Shown piece by piece: positions 1-6,419 of a stretch of 7,854 bases of DNA. Every line of letters starts with the position of its first letter. Position 1 is the stretch's first letter. The notes under the pieces are model-generated. The model was not told where the DNA came from. It saw only the letters and a program-made list of their open reading frames with translations, and searched no databases. The position numbers and the translations under genes are program-made. This stretch comes from an uncultured Collinsella sp. (lineage in GTDB: Bacteria > Actinomycetota > Coriobacteriia > Coriobacteriales > Coriobacteriaceae), in the NCBI GenBank assembly GCA_958431945.1, contig CAUASQ010000073.1:1-7854 (forward strand). The letters run 5' to 3'.

Positions 1-235
1 CAATGCTCTTCATGGTGGGGTGGACCTGGAAGCCGTCCTCGACGGTCTCGATGCGGGCGCCGAGCGCCGTGAGGCAGCGCACCGTGGCGTCGATATCGGC
101 GCAGGTCGTGTTGCAGGCAACGTGCGTCTCGCCGTTGGCAAGCGCGGCGCAGATGATGAGGCGATGTGCCATCGATTTGGACGCGATGGCGGGAACGGTG
201 CCCTTGAGCGGGGACGGGGTGATGCGGGCTAACAT
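1..235 (-). CDS. aroA: EPSP synthase (3-phosphoshikimate 1-carboxyvinyltransferase), N-terminal part, truncated by window edge
   Basis: The cytoplasmic enzyme transfers the enolpyruvyl group of PEP to shikimate-3-phosphate, the sixth shikimate-pathway step. Only the first 78 codons are present, and the gene continues past position 1. The start MLARITPSPLKGTVPAIASK is followed by SMAHRLIICAAL. The K20-S21...R25 pattern is the family's N-terminal SKSxxxR substrate-binding motif, usually followed by an alanine-rich helix as here. The ATG (235-233) overlaps the end of aroB by 7 nt (ATGTTAG), so translation is probably coupled. A purine-rich AAGGGAG lies about 10 nt upstream, inside aroB. The family is about 420-440 residues long, so more than 80% of the gene lies outside. 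The partial sequence shows no sign of damage. I am confident of the family because of this motif and the aroB neighbour. Confidence 0.9.
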   Translation of the reverse strand, partial: MLARITPSPLKGTVPAIASKSMAHRLIICAALANGETHVACNTTCADIDATVRCLTALGARIETVEDGFQVHPTMKSI

Positions 236-1335
236 GCGGAAACGTCTCCCTTCTGGCCGAGGCCCTCGGCAATCAAATCGCGGAAGGTGGAAAGCGGCAT
301 GCGGTCGATGCTGCAACGGCCAATGTCATGCGGAATTACCAGGTCGATGGTGTCGCCCGTGCGCTTTTTGTCGTGGAGCGCCTCGGCAAAGACGGCATCG
401 GCATCTAGGTCGCAGCGGGTCTTGAGGCCATGGCGGGCGCAGAGCTCCTCAATACGACCGGGCAGTGCAGCATCGCAAACGCCGTGCAGGGCCGCGGCGC
501 GCGTGATGATGCCCATGCCGATCGACACGCAGTTGCCGTGTCCGAGCTCAAAGTGCTCGCAGGCCTCGACGGCGTGGCCGGCGCTGTGTCCAAAGTTGAG
601 GAGCTTGCGCTGGTTGGTCTCGCGCTCGTCGGCGACGACCACGGCGCGCTTGATGTCGATATTGCGGGCGATGATGAGCGCTACGCGGGCCACATCGCGG
701 TTGAGTAGCTCCAGCGTGAGCGGGGTCTTCTCCAACTCGGCGAAAAGCTCCGGGTCGGCAATCACGGCGTGCTTGACGACCTCTCCGCAGCCGTCGGCGA
801 ACTGCTCGGGCGTAAGGGTGGCCAGGCACCCCACGTCGGCGATAACCACGCTCGGCTGCCAAAAGGCGCCGGCCAAGTTCTTGCCGGCAGCCAGGTCGAT
901 GGCGGTCTTGCCGCCCACCGACGAATCCACCATGGCGAGCAGACTCGTCGGGATCTGCACAAACTTGCAGCCGCGCATGTAGGTGGCGGCCACAAAGCCC
1001 GCCACGTCGCCCACGACGCCGCCGCCGAGTGCCACGATCACGTCGGAGCGCGAAAGCTCGTGCTCGGCCACAAACTCCAAAATGGCAACGTAGGTCTCGG
1101 CACGCTTATGGGCCTCGCCGGCCTCGAAGGTGCAGATGCTCACCTCGTAGCCTGCGGCCTCCAGGCTCTGCTTAACGGGCATCTGGTAGAGCGGGCCCAC
1201 GTTGGCGTCCGTCACGATGACGGCGCGGGTGCCGCCGGCGGTGGCACGAACGAGCGGGCCTGCCTGCTCCAGCAAAAACGTGCCCACATGCACCTGGTAG
1301 GGGCGTGCGGTGTCGATATCGATGGTAATCGCCAT
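229..1335 (-). CDS. aroB: 3-dehydroquinate synthase
   Basis: This NAD+- and metal-dependent cytoplasmic enzyme cyclises DAHP to 3-dehydroquinate, the second shikimate step. The protein is 368 aa, the normal family length. Visible motifs are the glycine-rich NAD-binding stretch ALGGGVVGDVAGF (about 102-114), IPTSLLAMVDSSVGGKTAID (128-147), GEVVKHAVI (184-192), LLNFGHSAGHAVE (245-257) and LGHGNCVSIGM (264-274). By family knowledge the metal ligands are one Glu and two His. The matching residues here are E185, H250 and H266, all present, so the enzyme looks intact. The ATG at 1335-1333 has AAAGGA (1350-1345) 9 nt upstream. The gene is the third in the aro/tyr operon, 36 nt after tyrA, and its last codons overlap aroA. 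Confidence 0.97.
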   Translation of the reverse strand: MAITIDIDTARPYQVHVGTFLLEQAGPLVRATAGGTRAVIVTDANVGPLYQMPVKQSLEAAGYEVSICTFEAGEAHKRAETYVAILEFVAEHELSRSDVIVALGGGVVGDVAGFVAATYMRGCKFVQIPTSLLAMVDSSVGGKTAIDLAAGKNLAGAFWQPSVVIADVGCLATLTPEQFADGCGEVVKHAVIADPELFAELEKTPLTLELLNRDVARVALIIARNIDIKRAVVVADERETNQRKLLNFGHSAGHAVEACEHFELGHGNCVSIGMGIITRAAALHGVCDAALPGRIEELCARHGLKTRCDLDADAVFAEALHDKKRTGDTIDLVIPHDIGRCSIDRMPLSTFRDLIAEGLGQKGDVSAC

Positions 1336-1371
1336 AAGCTTCGGTCCTTTCGACCTGGCGTGATAGGTGGT

Positions 1372-2286
1372 CTAGTGGGAGGTCTCGTCGTCGAGCGCGC
1401 GCTTAATGCGGTCGCCCTCGGCAAGGAGATTCTCCAGATAGCGCTGGTCGCGGTTCTTAAGGGCGCGGCTGTAGGCGCCGAGCGATTCGATCAGATGGTC
1501 GATCTCGAAGGCAAGCGCGTCGGCGTCGTCGATCATGAGCTCGGACCACATTTGCGGGTTGAGGTGCGCCACGCGGGTGAGATCGCGGTAGCTACCGGCC
1601 GAAAAACCGTGGTGGACCTGGGCGGTCGGGCTCTTTACGTAGGCGTTGGACACCACGTGCGCAAGCTGGCTCGTGAAGGCGATGACGCGGTCGTGCTCGG
1701 CGGCGCTGGTCACGCTGAACTTGCCAAAGCCCAAGGGGCGCACCATCTCGCGCACCTGCCCCAAGAGCTCCAGCTTAAGGGCATCGTCCACCGCGGGCGG
1801 AACGAGCACGAGCGGGGCGCCCTGGAACAGGTCGGCGCGGGAGTGCGCGTAGCCCGAGAACTGGGTGCCCGCCATGGGGTGCGCGCCCACAAAGTAAAAG
1901 CCGTGTTCGCGGGCAAGCTCAAAGGCGCGTTCGCACACGATGCCCTTGACGCCCACCGTGTCGATCACCACGGGGCCCATAATGGCCTCGGTGTCGGTGG
2001 CGTCGGCGAGCGCCTGGGCATGCGCCTCGAGCCACTCGATGCAGGCCTCGGGGTAGCAAGCCAGGACGATGATGTCGCATTCGCCGAGTGTCTTGTCGTT
2101 GAGCTCTCCGGCGACAGTGCCCATGCTGGCGGCCGTCATGACATCGTCATCGGGGTCCCAGGCCAGCACGCGGACGCCCGCCTGTGCATAGCCGCGGGCA
2201 AAGCTGCCGCCGATGAGGCCAAGGCCGACGATGCCGGCGCACTTGGGGCCGCCCTGGTTAACGCGCGCGTTTCTCACCGTACCCAT
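1372..2286 (-). CDS. tyrA: Prephenate dehydrogenase (TyrA family)
   Basis: The enzyme oxidatively decarboxylates prephenate to 4-hydroxyphenylpyruvate, the branch-specific step to tyrosine. The 304-aa protein opens with a Rossmann fold: GIVGLGLIGGSFARGY (18-33) is the dinucleotide-binding loop. HPMAGTQFSGY (136-146) contains the conserved active-site His of the HP(M/I)AG motif. The C-terminal helical half has TSQLAHVVSNA (205-215) and GSYRDLTRVAHLNPQMW (231-247), where the Arg of RDxTR is expected to contact prephenate. It is a single-domain form: there is no fused chorismate mutase before it and no ACT domain after it. The ATG lies only 3 nt after the aroF stop, and GGAG at the end of aroF serves as its Shine-Dalgarno, so coupling is likely. 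The close relative arogenate dehydrogenase cannot be excluded on sequence alone. Confidence 0.95.
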   Translation of the reverse strand: MGTVRNARVNQGGPKCAGIVGLGLIGGSFARGYAQAGVRVLAWDPDDDVMTAASMGTVAGELNDKTLGECDIIVLACYPEACIEWLEAHAQALADATDTEAIMGPVVIDTVGVKGIVCERAFELAREHGFYFVGAHPMAGTQFSGYAHSRADLFQGAPLVLVPPAVDDALKLELLGQVREMVRPLGFGKFSVTSAAEHDRVIAFTSQLAHVVSNAYVKSPTAQVHHGFSAGSYRDLTRVAHLNPQMWSELMIDDADALAFEIDHLIESLGAYSRALKNRDQRYLENLLAEGDRIKRALDDETSH

Positions 2287-2289
2287 GGG

Positions 2290-3312
2290 CTACTCCATGG
2301 TCTCTTGGCAGACAACCTCGCGGATGGCTCGGATGCGGCGCATGGTGTCGTCGAACTGATCGGGGGTGAGGGCCTGGGCGCCGTCGGACCAGGCTCGGCT
2401 CGGCTCGTCGTGGACCTCGATCTCCAGGCCGTTGGCGCCGCAGGCGGTCGCGGCGAGCGCCATGGGCTCAACGTAGCGGGTGTAGCCGGTGGCGTGGCTG
2501 GGGTCGGCGACGACAGGCAGGTGCGACAGGTGGTGCAGCACCGGCACGGCGTTGAGATCGAAGGTGTTACGGGTGCGGGTCTCGAAGGTGCGGATGCCGC
2601 GCTCGCACAGGATGACGTTGTCGTTGCCCTCGCTCATGATGTACTCGGCGGCCATGAGCAGCTCATCGATCGTGCCGGACATGCCGCGCTTGAGCAGGAT
2701 CGGGGTCTGGGTCTTGCCGACCTCCTTGAGCAGGGGGAAGTTCTGGGCGTTGCGGGCGCCGATCTGCATGACGTCGATCTTCTTGTCCAAGAAGACCTGC
2801 ACGTCGCGTGGGTCCATGATCTCGGTGACGATCGGCATGTCGAGCTCGGCAGACGCCTCGCACAGCAGGTCGAGGCCGGCGGGGCCCATGCCCTGGTAGG
2901 CGTAGGGGGAGGTGCGGGGCTTGTAGGCGCCACCGCGCAGCATCGTGGCGCCGGCGGCCTTTACGCGGCGTGCGATGCGGATGAGGTTCTCGCCCTCGAC
3001 GGAGCAGGGACCGGCGATGACCTGGAACTGGTCGCCGCCGATCTTGACGCCGTGGCCGCAGTCGATGACGGAATCCTCGGGGTGGAATTTGCGGTTGGCA
3101 CGCTTAAAAGGCTCGGAGACGCGCTGCACGCGCTCGACGACATCCATAGACTCGAGCAGGAACGGGTCGATCTTGGTCGTATCGCCCACCAGGCCGATGA
3201 TCGTCTCGTTCTCGCCGCGCGAGACGTCGGTCTTCAGGTCTTTTTTCTCAATCCAGCTGACGATATGGCCGACGGCCTCGTCGCTGGCGCTCTGCTTTAG
3301 AATTGCAATCAT
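2290..3312 (-). CDS. aroF: 3-deoxy-7-phosphoheptulonate (DAHP) synthase, type I-beta with N-terminal regulatory domain
   Basis: The enzyme condenses PEP and erythrose-4-phosphate to DAHP, the entry step of the shikimate pathway. From the chosen ATG the protein is 340 aa. Residues 1-70 form a ferredoxin-like domain (MIAILKQSASDEAV..., ETIIGLVGD) of the Thermotoga maritima type, which confers feedback inhibition by Tyr/Phe. A linker with KFHPEDSVID follows, then the TIM barrel: IAGPCSVEG (99-107), RGGAYKPRTSPY (126-137), QIGARNAQNF (183-192), LLKRGM (206-211), CERGIRTFE (236-244) and VADPSHATGY (268-277). The metal ligands of the T. maritima enzyme map to C103, H273, E299 and D310, all present. 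The in-frame ATG at 3360 is rejected as start: it lies inside the leader hairpin, while 3312 has GAGAGG 6 nt upstream and matches the usual family N-terminus. It is the first gene of the operon. Confidence 0.97.
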   Translation of the reverse strand: MIAILKQSASDEAVGHIVSWIEKKDLKTDVSRGENETIIGLVGDTTKIDPFLLESMDVVERVQRVSEPFKRANRKFHPEDSVIDCGHGVKIGGDQFQVIAGPCSVEGENLIRIARRVKAAGATMLRGGAYKPRTSPYAYQGMGPAGLDLLCEASAELDMPIVTEIMDPRDVQVFLDKKIDVMQIGARNAQNFPLLKEVGKTQTPILLKRGMSGTIDELLMAAEYIMSEGNDNVILCERGIRTFETRTRNTFDLNAVPVLHHLSHLPVVADPSHATGYTRYVEPMALAATACGANGLEIEVHDEPSRAWSDGAQALTPDQFDDTMRRIRAIREVVCQETME

Positions 3313-3318
3313 GGTGTG

Positions 3319-3328
3319 CCTCTCACCT
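3319..3328 (-). promoter_or_regulatory. Shine-Dalgarno of aroF, overlapping the stop of a possible leader ORF
   Basis: Read on the minus strand this is AGGTGAGAGG, 6 nt before the aroF ATG. It fixes the start at 3312. The TGA inside it is also the stop codon of the candidate leader ORF, so leader translation and aroF initiation could influence each other. Confidence 0.75.
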
Positions 3329-3385
3329 CGATGGATAACTTTTGCAAAAACGGCCCGCATCGCGAGCCGTGTATATATGGTGCAT
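3323..3385 (-). CDS. Candidate 20-codon leader peptide upstream of aroF
   Basis: Read on the minus strand, ATG at 3385-3383 opens a 20-codon frame (MHHIYTARDAGRF...) ending at TGA 3325-3323, 10 nt before the aroF start. It contains Tyr codons 5 and 17 and a Phe codon 13, the end products of the pathway. Tyr codon 5 lies immediately upstream of the terminator hairpin, and the frame continues through the hairpin. No Shine-Dalgarno precedes it. However, a -10-like element sits 5-8 nt upstream, so it could be a leaderless start. Aromatic enrichment is modest (3 of 20), and chance ORFs of this length are common. This is a hypothesis only. Confidence 0.25.
   Translation of the reverse strand: MHHIYTARDAGRFCKSYPSR
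3346..3370 (-). terminator. Intrinsic terminator / probable attenuator in the aroF leader
   Basis: On the minus strand ACGGCTCGC (3370-3362) pairs with GCGGGCCGT (3358-3350). This gives a 9-bp stem (one G-U) closed by a 3-nt loop and followed by a run of five U, the first of which is paired. It points toward aroF and ends about 33 nt before the aroF ATG. No minus-strand gene lies upstream whose end it could mark, because that DNA is the tRNA region on the other strand. An attenuator of the aro operon is therefore the natural reading. The U tract is short and broken by GC, so termination may be partial. Confidence 0.65.
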
Positions 3386-3390
3386 GAGAG

Positions 3391-3423
3391 TTTATACTAT
3401 CTGACTTGCTTTTGCCTTCTAAA
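3391..3423 (-). promoter_or_regulatory. Putative promoter of the aroF-tyrA-aroB-aroA operon
   Basis: On the minus strand, TTTAGA (3423-3418, 4/6 to TTGACA) and TAGTAT (3399-3394, 4/6 to TATAAT) are separated by 18 nt. TATAAA (3396-3391) overlaps as an alternative -10. Either would start RNA near 3388-3384, upstream of the attenuator hairpin. This is the best candidate in the divergent intergenic region on this strand, but both boxes are weak. Confidence 0.4.
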
Positions 3424-3475
3424 GTGGGCCGTTGCGCCACGTCTTCCTCGGAATTGCAAAGCTTTTTCTTTTATT

Positions 3476-3505
3476 TTGTTAGCCCGTGGTGCACTTGGGT
3501 ATAAT
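3476..3505 (+). promoter_or_regulatory. Promoter of tRNA-Arg(CCG)
   Basis: A perfect -10 TATAAT (3500-3505) is preceded by TTGTTA (3476-3481, 4/6 to TTGACA) with an 18-nt spacer. The tRNA begins 11 nt after the -10, leaving a 5' leader of only a few nucleotides. The T-rich stretch just upstream (3461-3480) could act as an UP-like element. Confidence 0.75.
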
Positions 3506-3516
3506 GCCAAACGTTG

Positions 3517-3593
3517 GCCCTATTAGCTCAGGGGATTAGAGCGTCTGCCTCCGGAGCAGAAGGCCGTTGGTTCGAATCCAACATGGGGCACCA
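3517..3593 (+). tRNA. tRNA-Arg, anticodon CCG (reads CGG)
   Basis: A complete cloverleaf can be folded. The acceptor stem is 3517-3523 with 3583-3589 (one T-G pair). The D-arm is 3526-3529 with 3539-3542. The anticodon stem is 3544-3548 with 3556-3560, around a loop at 3549-3555 with anticodon CCG at 3551-3553. The variable loop is 3561-3565, and the T-arm is 3566-3570 with 3578-3582 around TTCGAAT. Discriminator A3590 and an encoded CCA (3591-3593) finish the 77-nt gene. The CCG anticodon decodes CGG arginine codons, a common arginine codon in GC-rich genomes. The gene is monocistronic, with its own promoter upstream and terminator downstream, and is divergent from the aro operon. Confidence 0.97.
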
Positions 3594-3604
3594 TCGAACG
3601 TAAG

Positions 3605-3640
3605 ACCGTCCGAACCTCGCATGGTCCGGGCGGTTTTTCT
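3605..3640 (+). terminator. Intrinsic terminator after tRNA-Arg
   Basis: ACCGTCCG (3605-3612) pairs with CGGGCGGT (3627-3634, one T-G). The stem continues after an A-C mismatch with ACC/GGT (3614-3616 with 3623-3625) around a 6-nt loop, and is followed by TTTTTCTT. It lies 12 nt after the tRNA CCA end and ends 30 nt before the ATPase start codon. Confidence 0.88.
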
Positions 3641-3669
3641 TATACCGACGCGACGTGATGGGACGTGGT

Positions 3670-6408
3670 ATGGCAGCAACGGATATCGAGCGCGGACTCT
3701 CGACCGCCGAGGTTGAGGAGCGCATCGCCGCCGGTAAGATCAACCGCAACATGGAGCTCAAGACCAAGTCGGTCAAAGAGCTCGTCATCGAGAACCTCTG
3801 CACGCTGTTCAACTTGATCAACGTGGTCTTGGCGATTTTGGTGTTGCTGACCGGTTCGTTTAAAAACCTGACGTTCCTGTTCGTGGTGTTCTTGAACACG
3901 GCAATCGGCGTGATTCAGTCCATGCGTTCTAAGCGGATGGTCGACAAGCTTACGCTGCTCACCTCTAAGAAGGCCATCGCGGTGCGCGACGGCGCCGAGG
4001 TCGAGCTCGACCTGGACCAGATCGTGCTCGACGATATCATTCGCCTGGGGCGCGGTGACCAGATTCCCGCCGACGCCGTGGTAGTGTCGGGCGAGGCACT
4101 CGTCAACGAGAGCCTACTGACGGGTGAGAGCGACCTCATCAAGAAACAGCCCGGCTCCGAGCTCATGAGCGGCAGCTTTATCGACTCGGGCCTGCTGCGC
4201 GCCCGCGTGATCCATGTCGGCGCCGACAACTACGTGGCCAAAATTAATAACGAGGCCAAGTACGTCAAAAAGGTCAATTCCGAGATCATGAACGCGCTTA
4301 ACGCCATCGTGCGCTTTGCGAGCATCATCATGATCCCACTCGGTTTGGCGTTGTTTGCCTCGAGTGTGAGCGAGCTGTGGGATGCCGCGGGAACCCCGGG
4401 CGATAGCGCACTTTCGTGGTGCTTCTCCGAGCTGCTGGCTGGCCATGTGCCTTCGTCGGCGCTGCTGTCCACGGTGGGCGCCCTGCTGGGCATGATCCCG
4501 CAAGGCCTGGTGCTGCTGACCTCGTCGGTGCTCGCCATCGCCACGGTGCGCCTGGCCCGCCGCAAGGTGCTGGCGCAGCAGCTCTACTGCATCGAGACGC
4601 TTGCTCGCGTCGACGTGCTGTGCCTGGACAAGACGGGCACCATCACGTCGGGCCGCATGGAGGTCGAGGGCACGTATCCGCTGCCGGTTGAGGGCGTGAG
4701 CTTAGGCGCCGGCTCGGACGAGGCGGCTGTCCCCGTCGATACCACGGTGCTCGATTTTGCGCTGGCTAACGTGGCGCGTGCGACTTCGGCCGATGCCAAC
4801 GAGACCTGCCAGGCGCTGCTCAACTATTACGCCGATCGCCCGGTCAAGGTGTCTGAGCCGCTGTCGGTCATTCCGTTCTCGTCCTCCAAAAAATGGAGCG
4901 GCGCGTCGTTTGCGCAGGGCTCCTATGTGATGGGCGCCGCGCAGTTTGTGCTTTCGGAGCGTGTGTTTTCGCAGGTCGAGAACCGTGTCGCCGAGCTTGC
5001 CGATACCTGCCGCGTGCTCGTGGTGGCGCGCGTTGACGGCTTTACGCCCGATGGCGATATGGTGGGCGAGGCCGAGCCCGTGGGCTTTGTGACCATCCGC
5101 GACGAGATTCGTACCTCGGCGGCCGAGACCATCGGCTACTTTAACGAGCAGGGCGTGACCCTCAACGTGATCAGTGGCGACGACCCGCGTACGGTGTCGT
5201 CGACCGCGCGCGTGGTGGGCGTGCCGGGGGCGGACGCTTATGTGGACGCCACGACGCTCGATACGCCGGCCAAGCTCGATGCCGCAGTGGACCGCTACCA
5301 TGTCTTTGGTCGTGTGACCCCGCAGCAGAAGCGCGAGCTCGTGCAGGCGCTCAAGCGCCGCGAGCACACCGTGGCCATGACGGGCGACGGCGTCAACGAC
5401 GTGCTGGCGCTCAAGGAGGCCGACTGCTCCGTGGCGATGGCTGCCGGCTCCGATGCAGCGCGCAATGTGGCCGAGATCGTGCTCGTCGATAACGACTTTG
5501 CCTCGATGCCCGCTGTGGTGGCCGAGGGCCGTCGTTCTATCAATAACCTGCAGCGCTCCGCCGCGCTCTTTCTGACCAAGACGCTTTTCTCGATGGGCCT
5601 GGCGGCGCTGTGCATCGCGCTACCGCCGTATCCCTTTGAGCCCATTCAGATGACGCTCATCAACTTCTTCTGCATCGGTGCGCCGGGCTTTGTGCTGGGT
5701 CTGGAGCCCAACAACGCCCGCGTGAAGGGGTCGTTCTTGACCAACGTGCTTAATCGTGCGCTGCCGGCGTCGATTGCGGTCATTTTGGCCGCGGCGCTCG
5801 ATATCTTTGTGGCGCGCGTATTTGGCTTTAGCCAGCTTACGCTTTCGACCATGTGCCTGCTCACGTCGTGCGCGGCGAGTGTCAGCCTGATCTGGCGCAT
5901 CTCGCAGCCGCTCACGCCCTTGCGCGTGGCGCTTTTCGTGTTTGTCGTCGCCGGTATTTTGACGGGCGTTATCGGGTTCCCGGAGCTGCTGTCCATCGCC
6001 AACTTGTCGATGGGCCAGATGGTCATTTTGACGGTTATCATCGTCTTTACCTGCGCGGTGTTCTTTAAGCTTGCCACGATGATGGACTCGCTTAAGCCCC
6101 GTCGCCGTCATGCGGCTACCGGCTTTGGCCGTGGCGTGCGCGTTCGCCTGGGTCGCGGCGGCGGCAAGGTGAGCTCGACGGGATCGACCGCCGGGCGTTT
6201 TGCCAAGCGCGTTGCCGCCGATATGGCGCAGCGCCGTGAGGCGCGCACTGTCCGCGAGGCCGAGGCCCGTGCACTCGAGGGCGTGGCCCAGGCCCAGCCC
6301 AAGAAAAAGAAGGGCGCCGTTGCCAAGCGCTCCCGCGTGACCAAATCGGCCCAGGGCATCAAGGTATCGATGCCCAGCAAGAAGAATAAGCCCGTAAAGA
6401 AAGACTAG
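3670..6408 (+). CDS. P-type cation-transporting ATPase, CtpE/Exp7-like, with basic C-terminal tail
   Basis: This is an integral membrane ATP-driven cation pump of 912 aa from ATG 3670. That start is chosen because GGGA lies 6 nt upstream; in-frame GTG 3655 and ATG 3658 have no ribosome site but are possible. Seen in order: M1-M2 (about 40-85), actuator TGES (151-154), M3-M4 (about 213-293) with PQGL (277-280), phosphorylation motif DKTGT (D320), and a short nucleotide-binding domain with FSSSKKWSGASF (403-414). SGDDPRT (503-509), FGRVTPQQK (546-554) and TGDGVND (571-577) follow, then M5-M10 (about 633-803). The catalytic motifs are complete, so it should be active. M4 has Gln where P2-type Ca2+ pumps have Glu (PEGL), and M5-M6 show no obvious acidic ligand. 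The layout resembles the CtpE/Exp7 group, in which mycobacterial CtpE is linked to Ca2+ uptake. The real ion is uncertain. Residues 809-912 are a hydrophilic tail with about 30% Lys/Arg. Confidence 0.93.
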   Translation: MAATDIERGLSTAEVEERIAAGKINRNMELKTKSVKELVIENLCTLFNLINVVLAILVLLTGSFKNLTFLFVVFLNTAIGVIQSMRSKRMVDKLTLLTSKKAIAVRDGAEVELDLDQIVLDDIIRLGRGDQIPADAVVVSGEALVNESLLTGESDLIKKQPGSELMSGSFIDSGLLRARVIHVGADNYVAKINNEAKYVKKVNSEIMNALNAIVRFASIIMIPLGLALFASSVSELWDAAGTPGDSALSWCFSELLAGHVPSSALLSTVGALLGMIPQGLVLLTSSVLAIATVRLARRKVLAQQLYCIETLARVDVLCLDKTGTITSGRMEVEGTYPLPVEGVSLGAGSDEAAVPVDTTVLDFALANVARATSADANETCQALLNYYADRPVKVSEPLSVIPFSSSKKWSGASFAQGSYVMGAAQFVLSERVFSQVENRVAELADTCRVLVVARVDGFTPDGDMVGEAEPVGFVTIRDEIRTSAAETIGYFNEQGVTLNVISGDDPRTVSSTARVVGVPGADAYVDATTLDTPAKLDAAVDRYHVFGRVTPQQKRELVQALKRREHTVAMTGDGVNDVLALKEADCSVAMAAGSDAARNVAEIVLVDNDFASMPAVVAEGRRSINNLQRSAALFLTKTLFSMGLAALCIALPPYPFEPIQMTLINFFCIGAPGFVLGLEPNNARVKGSFLTNVLNRALPASIAVILAAALDIFVARVFGFSQLTLSTMCLLTSCAASVSLIWRISQPLTPLRVALFVFVVAGILTGVIGFPELLSIANLSMGQMVILTVIIVFTCAVFFKLATMMDSLKPRRRHAATGFGRGVRVRLGRGGGKVSSTGSTAGRFAKRVAADMAQRREARTVREAEARALEGVAQAQPKKKKGAVAKRSRVTKSAQGIKVSMPSKKNKPVKKD

Positions 6409-6419
6409 CCCCAACGCCT

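Noticed and set aside
769..3300. An 843-codon plus-strand open frame
   Set aside because: It is exactly antisense to aroB, tyrA and aroF, all of which have full conserved motifs. Its product is a His/Gly/Ala/Val-rich mirror translation typical of GC-rich DNA, and no ribosome site or known motif was seen.
3313..3360. A 16-residue N-terminal extension of aroF from ATG 3360
   Set aside because: This ATG lies inside the terminator hairpin and lacks a ribosome site. ATG 3312 has a good one and matches the family N-terminus.
3571..3593. The tRNA 3' end as an integration (att) site
   Set aside because: No second copy of the tRNA 3' sequence and no integrase were seen, and the downstream gene looks like ordinary chromosomal content.
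3528..3899. A 123-codon minus-strand open frame across the tRNA
   Set aside because: It is antisense to the tRNA and the ATPase start. Its end (MLDSNQRPSAPEAD...) is the well-known artefact of translating the reverse strand of a tRNA gene.
5620..6414. A 264-codon minus-strand open frame
   Set aside because: It is antisense to the ATPase membrane domain and tail, with Arg/His/Gly-rich composition and no motif.
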